45,748 bases of DNA from Mycolicibacterium septicum DSM 44393. Lineage in GTDB: Bacteria; Actinomycetota; Actinomycetes; Mycobacteriales; Mycobacteriaceae. The stretch's first letter is position 1, and each line of letters starts with the position of its first letter. This document shows positions 39,846-45,748 of this stretch, piece by piece. The notes beneath the pieces are model-generated. The model ran no database searches. It worked only from the letters and a program-made list of their open reading frames with translations, and was not told the origin of the DNA. The position numbers and the translations under genes are program-made. Location of the stretch: NCBI RefSeq assembly GCF_000455325.1, contig NZ_HG322953.1, positions 452,210 to 497,957 of the forward strand, written 5' to 3'.

Positions 39846-41143
39846 GTGCCCCATCGGCCCCCACCCTGGCCGTCATCGGAGCCGGACCCAAAGCCATCGC
39901 GGTGGCCGCCAAGGCCGCCGAGTTGCGGGCGATGGGTGTGCCGGCCCCCGAGGTCGTCGTCGTCGAACGTGCCGGGGTGGCCGCCAACTGGCAGGCCGTC
40001 GGCGGCTGGACCGACGGCAACCACCGGCTCGGTACCGGACCCGAGAAGGACGTCGGCTTCCCGTACCGCTCCGCGCTGGTGCCGCGGCGCAACGCCGAAC
40101 TCGACGAGCGGATGACCCGGCACAGTTGGCAGGCCTACCTGATCGCCACGGGTGGGTTCGCCGAATGGGTGGACCGCGGCAGGCCCGCGCCGACCCACAA
40201 GCGCTGGAGCCAGTATCTGCGCTGGGTGGCCGATGACATCGGTATGACCGTGGTTTCCGGTGACGTGGAACGGATCTCGGTCGACCCTGATGCGCACCGG
40301 TGGGTGCTGCACACCGCCGATGACACCGTCAGTGCCGACGGTCTGATGGTCACCGGGCCCGGTCAGGCCGAACGCTCGGTGCTGCCGGGCAACCCCCGGG
40401 TGATGTCCATCGCGCAGTTCTGGCATCAGGCCGGCAAGCACGAGATGATCACCGCCGAGCGGGTGGCGGTGATCGGCGGTGGTGAGACCGCCGCGTCGAT
40501 GCTCAACGAGCTGTTCCGCCACCGGGTTTCGACCATCACGGTGATCTCGCCGACGGTCACCCTGTTCACCCGCGGCGAGGGATTCTTCGAGAACACCTTG
40601 TTCTCCGATCCGACCGGATGGACCGGGCTCACCCTGGCCGAGCGCCGGGATGCGCTGGCCCGCACCGATCGTGGCGTGTTCTCGGCGCGCGTTCAGGATG
40701 CACTGCTGGCCGACGATCGGATCCGCCATCTCCGTGGCCGGGTCGCCCACGCGGTGGCTCGTGACGAGCGGATCCGGTTGACGCTGTCCACCAACACCGG
40801 GGGCGAGGCGGTCGAGACCGTCCACGGCTTCGATCTGGTGATCGACGGGTCCGGCGCCGACGCGTTGTGGTTCGCCCCGTTGTTCAGCCAGGACGCCCTG
40901 GACCTGCTCGAGCTGGGCCTCGGCGGTCCGCTGAGCGGAGAATCCCTGCAGGAGCACATCGGTCACGACCTGGCCCTGACCGACGTCTTCCCCAAGTTGT
41001 TCCTTCCGGGGCTGGCCGGGCTCACCCAGGGCCCCGGCTTCCCGAACCTGAGCTGCCTTGGCCTGTTGTCCGACCGGGTGCTGGGTGCAGACCTGGCCCA
41101 CCCCTCGATGAGGAGACTCGATGAGTTCCAATCCGTTCGATGA
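39842..41143 (+). CDS. mbtG: Lysine N6-hydroxylase MbtG
   Basis: A 433-aa flavin-dependent N-monooxygenase that hydroxylates the epsilon-amino group of the lysine units, creating the hydroxamate iron ligands. FAD site AVIGAGPKAIAVAAKA is near residue 11. The NADPH site VAVIGGGETAASMLNELF is near 210. Substrate/C-terminal motif region NLSCLGLLSDR is near the end. I chose the ATG at 39842 (MSAPSAPTLAVIGAG), which overlaps the mbtF stop as ATGA; the upstream open frame lies inside mbtF. Length agrees with the roughly 431 aa of the M. tuberculosis protein. It overlaps mbtH by 23 bases. Confidence 0.95.
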   Translation: MSAPSAPTLAVIGAGPKAIAVAAKAAELRAMGVPAPEVVVVERAGVAANWQAVGGWTDGNHRLGTGPEKDVGFPYRSALVPRRNAELDERMTRHSWQAYLIATGGFAEWVDRGRPAPTHKRWSQYLRWVADDIGMTVVSGDVERISVDPDAHRWVLHTADDTVSADGLMVTGPGQAERSVLPGNPRVMSIAQFWHQAGKHEMITAERVAVIGGGETAASMLNELFRHRVSTITVISPTVTLFTRGEGFFENTLFSDPTGWTGLTLAERRDALARTDRGVFSARVQDALLADDRIRHLRGRVAHAVARDERIRLTLSTNTGGEAVETVHGFDLVIDGSGADALWFAPLFSQDALDLLELGLGGPLSGESLQEHIGHDLALTDVFPKLFLPGLAGLTQGPGFPNLSCLGLLSDRVLGADLAHPSMRRLDEFQSVR

Positions 41144-41333
41144 CGAGAACGGCACGTTCCTTGTACTGGTCAACGATGAGCAGCAGCACAGCCTGTGGCC
41201 GGCGTTCGCCGATGTGCCGGCCGGCTGGCGGGTGGTCTTCGGTGCGGCCGGCCGCGACGAGTGCCTGAGCTACGTCGAGGCGAACTGGACGGATCTGCGG
41301 CCCGGCAGCCTGCGCGAGGCGATGGCGAACTAG
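41121..41333 (+). CDS. mbtH: MbtH-like adenylation-domain partner
   Basis: A 70-aa founding-family MbtH protein that binds NRPS adenylation domains (here presumably those of MbtB, MbtE and MbtF) and supports their solubility and activity. It carries the full signature: NPFDDENGTFLVLVNDEQQHSLWP, VPAGWRVVFG and the final ANWTDLRPGSL. The start lies within mbtG, 23 bases before its stop, with GAGGAG (GATGAGGAGACTCG) before the ATG, so it is the last translationally linked gene of the operon. No clear hairpin follows before the convergent gene at 41355. Confidence 0.96.
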   Translation: MSSNPFDDENGTFLVLVNDEQQHSLWPAFADVPAGWRVVFGAAGRDECLSYVEANWTDLRPGSLREAMAN

Positions 41334-41354
41334 GGGTCAGCTGGCCGAGGGCGG

Positions 41355-41669
41355 TTACGCCGGGCTGGGCGCGAGCGCGTCCATGTCGAACACCCGGGCG
41401 TGCAGGATGGTGCGGTTCCGCAGCGCTGCCCGCACGGCTCGGTGCAGGCCGTCTTCCAGGTAGATGTCGCCGCGCCATTTCACGGCGTGCGGGAACAGGT
41501 CGCCGTAGAACGTCGAGTCCTCGGACAGCAGCCGATCCAGGGCCAGCACCGTGGTGGTGGTGACGAGCTCGTCGAGGCGCAACTGGCGCGGCGGGATACG
41601 GGACCAGTCCCGATAGGACAGCCCGTGTTCCGGATAGGGTTTGCCCTCCTGGACGCCTTTGAAAATCAT
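41355..41669 (-). CDS. Conserved mycobacterial hypothetical protein with DGxHR motif
   Basis: A 104-aa soluble protein of unknown function, in the position and orientation (opposite to hrcA) of M. tuberculosis Rv2375. It contains KWRGDIYLEDGLHRAVRAALRNRTILHARVF. The DG-x-HR core resembles the nucleotide-binding motif of ParB/sulfiredoxin-fold proteins, where a short strand and DG(N)HR loop bind phosphate. The protein is short for a full domain of that fold. No membrane segment, signal peptide or cysteine is visible. It converges on mbtH. The fold suggestion is weak, and no function is assigned. Confidence 0.75.
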   Translation of the reverse strand: MIFKGVQEGKPYPEHGLSYRDWSRIPPRQLRLDELVTTTTVLALDRLLSEDSTFYGDLFPHAVKWRGDIYLEDGLHRAVRAALRNRTILHARVFDMDALAPSPA

Positions 41670-41820
41670 CGCCGGCCCGCGTCCGTCGCACTGTCGCGCG
41701 GTGTAGCCATCGGCATAGGTGCCTAGGCTAATACGTTCGCGGGTTGTTGCCTGCGCCGGTATCGCTCGGCGTATTTATCCCCAGCGCCCGCTGCGAATCG
41801 GTAAACCCGCTGCTGATCAG

Positions 41821-41826
41821 TAAAAT
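41821..41826 (+). promoter_or_regulatory. Candidate -10 box for hrcA
   Basis: TAAAAT lies 48 bases before the hrcA GTG in an AT-richer stretch. No convincing -35 at 17 bases and no CIRCE inverted repeat were seen between 41670 and 41874. Confidence 0.3.
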
Positions 41827-41874
41827 GAACCGGGCAAAACAAAGTCATCGCTGTGGCGAAGGGTAGGTGAACTG

Positions 41875-42906
41875 GTGGGGAGTGCCGACGAACGTCGTTT
41901 CGAGGTGCTGCGCGCCATCGTCGCCGACTTCGTGGCCACCAAGGAGCCCATCGGCTCCAAGACGCTGGTGGACCGTCACAACCTCGGAGTGTCCAGCGCC
42001 ACGGTCCGCAATGACATGGCGGTGCTGGAAGCCGAGGGCTACATCACCCAGCCGCACACCAGCTCGGGCCGGGTGCCCACCGAGAAGGGCTACCGCGAGT
42101 TCGTCGACCGGATCGACAACGTCAAGCCGTTGTCCTCGTCGGAACGTCGCGCGATCCTGTCATTCCTGGAGTCCGGGGTCGACCTCGACGACGTGCTGCG
42201 GCGCGCGGTGCGGCTGCTCGCGCAGCTGACCCGGCAGGTCGCGATCGTGCAGTACCCGACACTGTCCACCTCGTCCGTGCGTCACCTCGAGGTGGTCGCG
42301 CTGACCCCAGCGCGGCTGCTGCTGGTGGTCATCACCGATTCGGGCCGGGTCGATCAGCGCATCGTGGAGCTCGGCGATGCCATCGACGAGCATGAGCTGG
42401 GCAAACTGCGCGAGATGTTGGGGCAGGCGCTGGAAGGCAAGCCGCTGACCGCGGCATCGATCGCGGTCAGCGATCTGGCCACGCACCTCAATGGGCATGG
42501 TGCGCTGGCCGATGCTGTCGGCCGGTCGGCGACCGTGCTGGTCGAGATGCTCGTCGAGCACACCGAGGAACGACTGCTACTCGGCGGAACCGCCAACCTG
42601 ACCCGCAACACCGCCGATTTCGGTGGATCGCTGCGGTCGGTGTTGGAGGCGCTGGAGGAGCAGGTGGTGGTGCTGAGGTTGTTGGCGGCCCAGCAGGAAG
42701 CGGGCAAGGTAACCGTGCGGATCGGTCATGAGACCGAGGCCGAACAGATGCTGGGAACGTCGGTGGTGAGTACGACGTACGGCAGTTCGGGCAAGGTGTA
42801 CGGCGGAATGGGTGTGGTGGGTCCCACTCGAATGGACTATCCGGGAACCATCGCCAATGTCGCGGCGGTTGCTCTGTACATCGGCGAAGTCCTAGGTACC
42901 CGGTAA
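41875..42906 (+). CDS. hrcA: Heat-shock repressor HrcA
   Basis: A 343-aa repressor that binds CIRCE elements of groES/groEL-type promoters and depends on GroEL for folding. The N-terminal winged helix (about 1-75) includes KTLVDRHNLGVSSATVRNDMAVLEAEGYITQPHTSSGRVPTEKGYREFVD, the family hallmark. The C-terminal GAF-like part ends TYGSSGKVYGGMGVVGPTRMDYPGTIANV, also diagnostic. GTG start with AAGGGTAGG upstream. dnaJ2 follows 43 bases downstream, the usual hrcA-dnaJ pair. No CIRCE is visible in front of hrcA itself, so it is probably not directly autoregulated in this window. Confidence 0.95.
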   Translation: MGSADERRFEVLRAIVADFVATKEPIGSKTLVDRHNLGVSSATVRNDMAVLEAEGYITQPHTSSGRVPTEKGYREFVDRIDNVKPLSSSERRAILSFLESGVDLDDVLRRAVRLLAQLTRQVAIVQYPTLSTSSVRHLEVVALTPARLLLVVITDSGRVDQRIVELGDAIDEHELGKLREMLGQALEGKPLTAASIAVSDLATHLNGHGALADAVGRSATVLVEMLVEHTEERLLLGGTANLTRNTADFGGSLRSVLEALEEQVVVLRLLAAQQEAGKVTVRIGHETEAEQMLGTSVVSTTYGSSGKVYGGMGVVGPTRMDYPGTIANVAAVALYIGEVLGTR

Positions 42907-42949
42907 ATCAGCCGGTTCGTCCGGCATGGAAAGGTCAGGCAAGGTCAGC

Positions 42950-44092
42950 GTGGCACGCGATTATTACGGCTTGCTCGGAGTGAGCAAAGGCGCGAGCGAT
43001 TCGGAGGTCAAACGTGCCTACCGGCGGCTGGCGCGTGAGCTGCACCCCGACGTCAACCCCGACGAGGAAGCGCAGGCCCGGTTCACCGAGATCCAGGTCG
43101 CCTACGAGGTGCTCTCGGATCCGGAGAAGCGCCGCATAGTCGACATGGGCGGCGACCCGATGGAATCGGTCGGCGGAGCGCCCGGCGGGTTCAGCGGGTT
43201 CGGCGGTCTCGGTGACGTGTTCGAGGCGTTCTTCGGCGGCGGCACCGCGTCGCGCGGCCCGGTTGGCCGGGTGCGGCCCGGCGCCGATTCGCTGCTGCGG
43301 ATGCGGCTGGACCTGGCGGAATGCGCCACCGGCGTGACCAAGCAGGTGACCGTGGACACCGCGGTGCTGTGCGATCTGTGCCACGGCAAGGGTACCAACG
43401 GCAATTCCACTCCCGTCGCCTGCGACACCTGTGACGGCCGCGGTGAGATCCAGACCGTGCAGCGCTCGCTGCTCGGCCAGGTGATGACCACCCGTCCGTG
43501 CCCGGTCTGCGGGGGAATCGGTGAGGTCATTCCCGATCCGTGTCACCGCTGCGGCGGCGACGGGAGGGTGCGCGCCCGACGCGAGATCAGTGTCAAGATC
43601 CCGGCCGGTGTCGGCGATGGTATGCGGGTACGGCTTGCCGCCCAAGGCGAGGTCGGACCCGGCGGCGGGCCTGCCGGTGACCTCTACGTCGAGGTCCACG
43701 AGAAGCAGCACGAAATCTTCGTCCGCGACGGCGACGATCTGCACTGCACCGTCTCGGTGCCGATGGTCGACGCGGCGCTGGGCACCACGGTCTCCGTCGA
43801 CGCCATTCTCGACGGGCCCACCGAACTGACCATCGCCGCGGGCACCCAGCCCGGCTCGGTGACCACACTGCGAGGCCACGGCATGCCGCATCTGCGTTCC
43901 GGGGTTCGCGGTGACCTGCACGCCCACATCGATGTGGTGGTGCCGTCGCGGCTGGACAGCACCGACACCGACCTGCTGCGCAAGCTGAAGGAAAACCGCA
44001 GCCGCGATGCTGCGGAGGTGCGCTCGACACAGGCCGCGGCGAGTTCCGGCGGTCTGTTCAGCCGGCTGCGCGAGACGTTCTCCGGCCGCTGA
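42950..44092 (+). CDS. dnaJ2: Chaperone DnaJ2
   Basis: A 380-aa type I J-protein, co-chaperone of DnaK. The J domain (about 1-68) has the HPD triad in ARELHPDVN. A Gly-rich linker follows (about 70-105). Four zinc-finger repeats CxxCxGxG are visible: CDLCHGKG, CDTCDGRG, CPVCGGIG and CHRCGGDG. C-terminal substrate-binding domains run to the end. I chose the GTG at 42950 (MARDYYGLLGV), which has AAGG six bases upstream and matches the family N-terminus; an ATG at 42926 in the same frame has no ribosome site. It follows hrcA and is followed by rsmE after 16 bases, the same order as M. tuberculosis Rv2374c-Rv2372c. Confidence 0.95.
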   Translation: MARDYYGLLGVSKGASDSEVKRAYRRLARELHPDVNPDEEAQARFTEIQVAYEVLSDPEKRRIVDMGGDPMESVGGAPGGFSGFGGLGDVFEAFFGGGTASRGPVGRVRPGADSLLRMRLDLAECATGVTKQVTVDTAVLCDLCHGKGTNGNSTPVACDTCDGRGEIQTVQRSLLGQVMTTRPCPVCGGIGEVIPDPCHRCGGDGRVRARREISVKIPAGVGDGMRVRLAAQGEVGPGGGPAGDLYVEVHEKQHEIFVRDGDDLHCTVSVPMVDAALGTTVSVDAILDGPTELTIAAGTQPGSVTTLRGHGMPHLRSGVRGDLHAHIDVVVPSRLDSTDTDLLRKLKENRSRDAAEVRSTQAAASSGGLFSRLRETFSGR

Positions 44093-44108
44093 CGCCGCGG
44101 GCTACCCC

Positions 44109-44858
44109 ATGAGCACAGCGCTTTTCTACGTCGACGCGCTGCCGGGCGCGGGGGAGCTCGCCGTCGTCGACGGTGACGAGGGTTTCCACGCGTCCAACGT
44201 GCGCCGCATTCGCGTCGGCGAACAGCTCGACCTCAGCGACGGCGCCGGGGTGCTGGCGCACTGTGTCGTCGAAGAGACCGCCAAGGGCCGGTTGTCGGCG
44301 CGGGTGACCGAACGGGTCGACATCGCGGTCCCACGCCCGACGGTCACCGTGGTGCAGGCGCTGCCCAAGTCCGATCGTTCAGAGCTGGCCGTCGAGCTGG
44401 CGACCGAGGCCGGTGCGGACGGCTTTGTCGCCTGGCAGGCGACTCGGTGCGTGGCCCGCTGGGACGGCCCGAAGGTGGACAAGGGCCTGCGGCGGTGGGA
44501 GGCGGTGGCGCGTTCGGCGGCCCGCCAGTCGCGCCGCGCGTACGTTCCCGCTGTCGAGGGCGTGGTCTCGACGCCTGCGCTCACCCAGCGCGTCGCCGAC
44601 GCCGTGGCCGGCGGCGCGGTGGTGCTGGCGTTGCACGAGTCGGCCACCGAGCCCATTGCCGAACTGCCTCTGGGCCAAGCGGATTCACTGATGCTCATCG
44701 TCGGGCCGGAAGGCGGGATCGCCGACGAGGAGATCGCAGCGCTGACCGGGGCCGGCGCGAAGGCGGTCCGGCTGGGCCCGACGGTGCTGCGCACGTCGAC
44801 TGCCGCCGCGGTGGCGCTGGGAGCGATCGGTGCGCTGACGGCGCGCTGGGAGATTTAG
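44109..44858 (+). CDS. rsmE: 16S rRNA m3U1498 methyltransferase RsmE
   Basis: A 249-aa SPOUT-class methyltransferase that methylates N3 of U1498 of 16S rRNA. An N-terminal PUA-like RNA-binding part has FHASNVRRIRVGEQLDLSDG. The C-terminal trefoil-knot SAM site is formed by LMLIVGPEGGIADEEI and VRLGPTVLRTSTAAAVAL, both diagnostic of RsmE. Also present are VVQALPKSDRSELAVELATEAG and RWEAVARSAARQSRR. I chose the ATG at 44109 (MSTALFYVDALPG); the frame is open upstream into dnaJ2, but the homologous part starts here. It is likely cotranscribed with dnaJ2. Confidence 0.95.
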   Translation: MSTALFYVDALPGAGELAVVDGDEGFHASNVRRIRVGEQLDLSDGAGVLAHCVVEETAKGRLSARVTERVDIAVPRPTVTVVQALPKSDRSELAVELATEAGADGFVAWQATRCVARWDGPKVDKGLRRWEAVARSAARQSRRAYVPAVEGVVSTPALTQRVADAVAGGAVVLALHESATEPIAELPLGQADSLMLIVGPEGGIADEEIAALTGAGAKAVRLGPTVLRTSTAAAVALGAIGALTARWEI

Positions 44859-44884
44859 CGCCAACTGCGGGCCTGGCCAGGCAT

Positions 44885-44890
44885 TACGCT
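44885..44890 (+). promoter_or_regulatory. Candidate leaderless -10 box before the membrane protein gene
   Basis: TACGCT (TAnnnT) ends six bases before the GTG at 44897, the spacing typical of mycobacterial leaderless transcripts. No ribosome site precedes the GTG. A 12-base palindrome GCCTGGCCAGGC (44871-44882) lies directly upstream and could be an operator or the rsmE terminator. Confidence 0.4.
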
Positions 44891-44896
44891 CCATTT

Positions 44897-45673
44897 GTGA
44901 GTTTCCCGCCGCAAGGCCCGCAGCCGCCCTACGGACAGCCTCCTTATGGGCAGCCTTACGGGCAGCAGCCCCCGCATTGGCCACCGCCGCAGGGGCAGCC
45001 GTGGCAGGGCCAAGCGTGGCAGGGGCAGGCGGGCGCCCCGCCTCCATACGGTCAGCCGCCGCAGTGGTCCCCGGCGCGACCACCGATACGGCCCAAGAAA
45101 TCGGGACTCGCCATCGCGATTGTTGCCGTCATCGCTGTCGTGGGCATCTCGTTCGTCGCATTCATGGGGTACGAGGTCATCAAAGTTGCTGGTGAGGGGC
45201 AGGACCGGGTTGCCAGTTCGGCATCTGATTTCTCAGATGTGTGCGAGAACGATCGGATCAGTAATGCCGCGGAGTATGGCAAGCCGTACAACGTCGTGGC
45301 CTTCTTCAAGGGTCTCGGAATCGTGGACGAAATCTGGCTGCCGGTCGCTGCCGACAAATGGACCACGTCCGACCAATTCGCCGAGATCAATGTCGTTGCC
45401 TGCCTGGATCGAAAAAGGGGTAGCGAGGTGAAATCCACGTCGTGCGTCGACGACGATGACGGGGACCGCGTCACCGTCGACTATTACTCGGTCGAATACG
45501 AGGTCACCTTCCGCGAGGCCAAGACCGGCAACGTCATCAAGAGCGGGGGAACAGTGCCCGGTACCGCCGGAAGCTGCCCCTTCATCGCCACCTACGACCG
45601 CGGGTCTCGGAAGATGTACGCCAGGCCCGACGAAGATGCGGTGCAGGCCACGTTGGGCGCGTTCGCGGGCTGA
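44897..45673 (+). CDS. Pro/Gln-rich single-pass membrane protein, function unknown
   Basis: A 258-aa protein. Residues 1-68 are low-complexity, rich in Pro, Gln, Tyr and Gly, with repeated PPYGQ units, and probably cytoplasmic and disordered. A basic stretch (RPPIRPKKSG) leads into one membrane helix at about 70-92. The remaining 165 residues would be outside the membrane and contain four cysteines (VCEND, ACLDRK, SCVDDDD, GSCPF) that could form two disulfides. The layout resembles many mycobacterial Pro-rich membrane proteins, but I recognise no family for the outer domain. I chose the GTG at 44897 because it begins the Pro-rich segment and follows a leaderless-type -10 box; the frame stays open further upstream inside rsmE. 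Confidence 0.75.
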   Translation: MSFPPQGPQPPYGQPPYGQPYGQQPPHWPPPQGQPWQGQAWQGQAGAPPPYGQPPQWSPARPPIRPKKSGLAIAIVAVIAVVGISFVAFMGYEVIKVAGEGQDRVASSASDFSDVCENDRISNAAEYGKPYNVVAFFKGLGIVDEIWLPVAADKWTTSDQFAEINVVACLDRKRGSEVKSTSCVDDDDGDRVTVDYYSVEYEVTFREAKTGNVIKSGGTVPGTAGSCPFIATYDRGSRKMYARPDEDAVQATLGAFAG

Positions 45674-45748
45674 TCCGACGCCGGTCCAGGTCCTGATGTC
45701 GCCTCCGCGCGCTGCGACGAGAGTGCAGCTTTTTGTGCCGACGCGGCC

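Noticed and set aside
41715..41740. TAGGCTAA-containing stretch upstream of hrcA and the gene at 41355, resembling an IdeR core
   Set aside because: Only the central eight bases match; the outer AGG/CCT halves are missing.
41670..41874. Search for a CIRCE repeat in front of hrcA
   Set aside because: No TTAGCACTC-N9-GAGTGCTAA-like inverted repeat is present.

Overview
The window is high-GC actinobacterial DNA and almost certainly comes from a Mycobacterium/Mycolicibacterium species. The gene order is, inverted, that of the M. tuberculosis region from cysT/cysW/cysA1 through che1-cysH-nirA, hemN and the mycobactin (mbt) genes to hrcA-dnaJ2-rsmE (recalled from the reference genome, not searched). 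No tRNA, rRNA, CRISPR array or insertion sequence was recognised.

Layout. (1) 1-2727, plus strand: sulfate ABC importer cysT (5' end outside the window), cysW, cysA. (2) 2747-7165, minus strand: a five-gene sulfide/persulfide operon made of a persulfide dioxygenase-rhodanese fusion, a sulfide:quinone oxidoreductase, a rhodanese-DUF2892 protein, a TauE/SafE exporter and a CstR-type repressor. Three matching 18-bp inverted repeats sit at its two promoters. (3) 7312-10627, minus strand: sulfate assimilation genes nirA, cysH and che1, preceded by a 31-codon leader ORF ending in VCSCCCLP, a cysteine-responsive attenuator. (4) 10729-11901: hemW/hemN. (5) 12045-41333: an iron-regulated mycobactin cluster. 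It holds mbtI, a 1724-aa KS-AT-DH-KR-ACP polyketide synthase of 6-methylsalicylate-synthase type, mbtA (minus), then mbtB, a truncated adenylation-domain protein, mbtT, mbtC, mbtD (frameshifted), mbtE, mbtF, mbtG and mbtH. (6) 41355-45673: a small conserved protein (minus), hrcA, dnaJ2, rsmE and a Pro/Gln-rich single-pass membrane protein.

How the parts work together. Sulfate is imported by CysTWA, reduced by CysH (APS to sulfite) and NirA (sulfite to sulfide, with siroheme supplied through Che1). The adjacent Cst-like operon is suited to oxidising and exporting excess sulfide or persulfide. In the siderophore cluster MbtI makes salicylate, MbtA adenylates the aryl acid, MbtB adds Ser/Thr and forms the oxazoline, MbtC/MbtD supply the hydroxyacyl unit, MbtE/MbtF add the hydroxylysine units, MbtG hydroxylates lysine, and MbtH assists the adenylation domains. 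Putative IdeR boxes lie before mbtI, before the extra PKS, between mbtA and mbtB, and before the truncated adenylation gene.

Most notable: a 6-MSA-type PKS sits where M. tuberculosis has mbtJ and has its own IdeR-like box, predicting 6-methylsalicyl mycobactins beside or instead of salicyl ones. A P-loop-deleted adenylation fragment is translationally coupled to a type II thioesterase with a cysteine nucleophile. A CstR operator fills the spacer of a near-consensus promoter. mbtD is broken by a frameshift inside a GC dinucleotide run.
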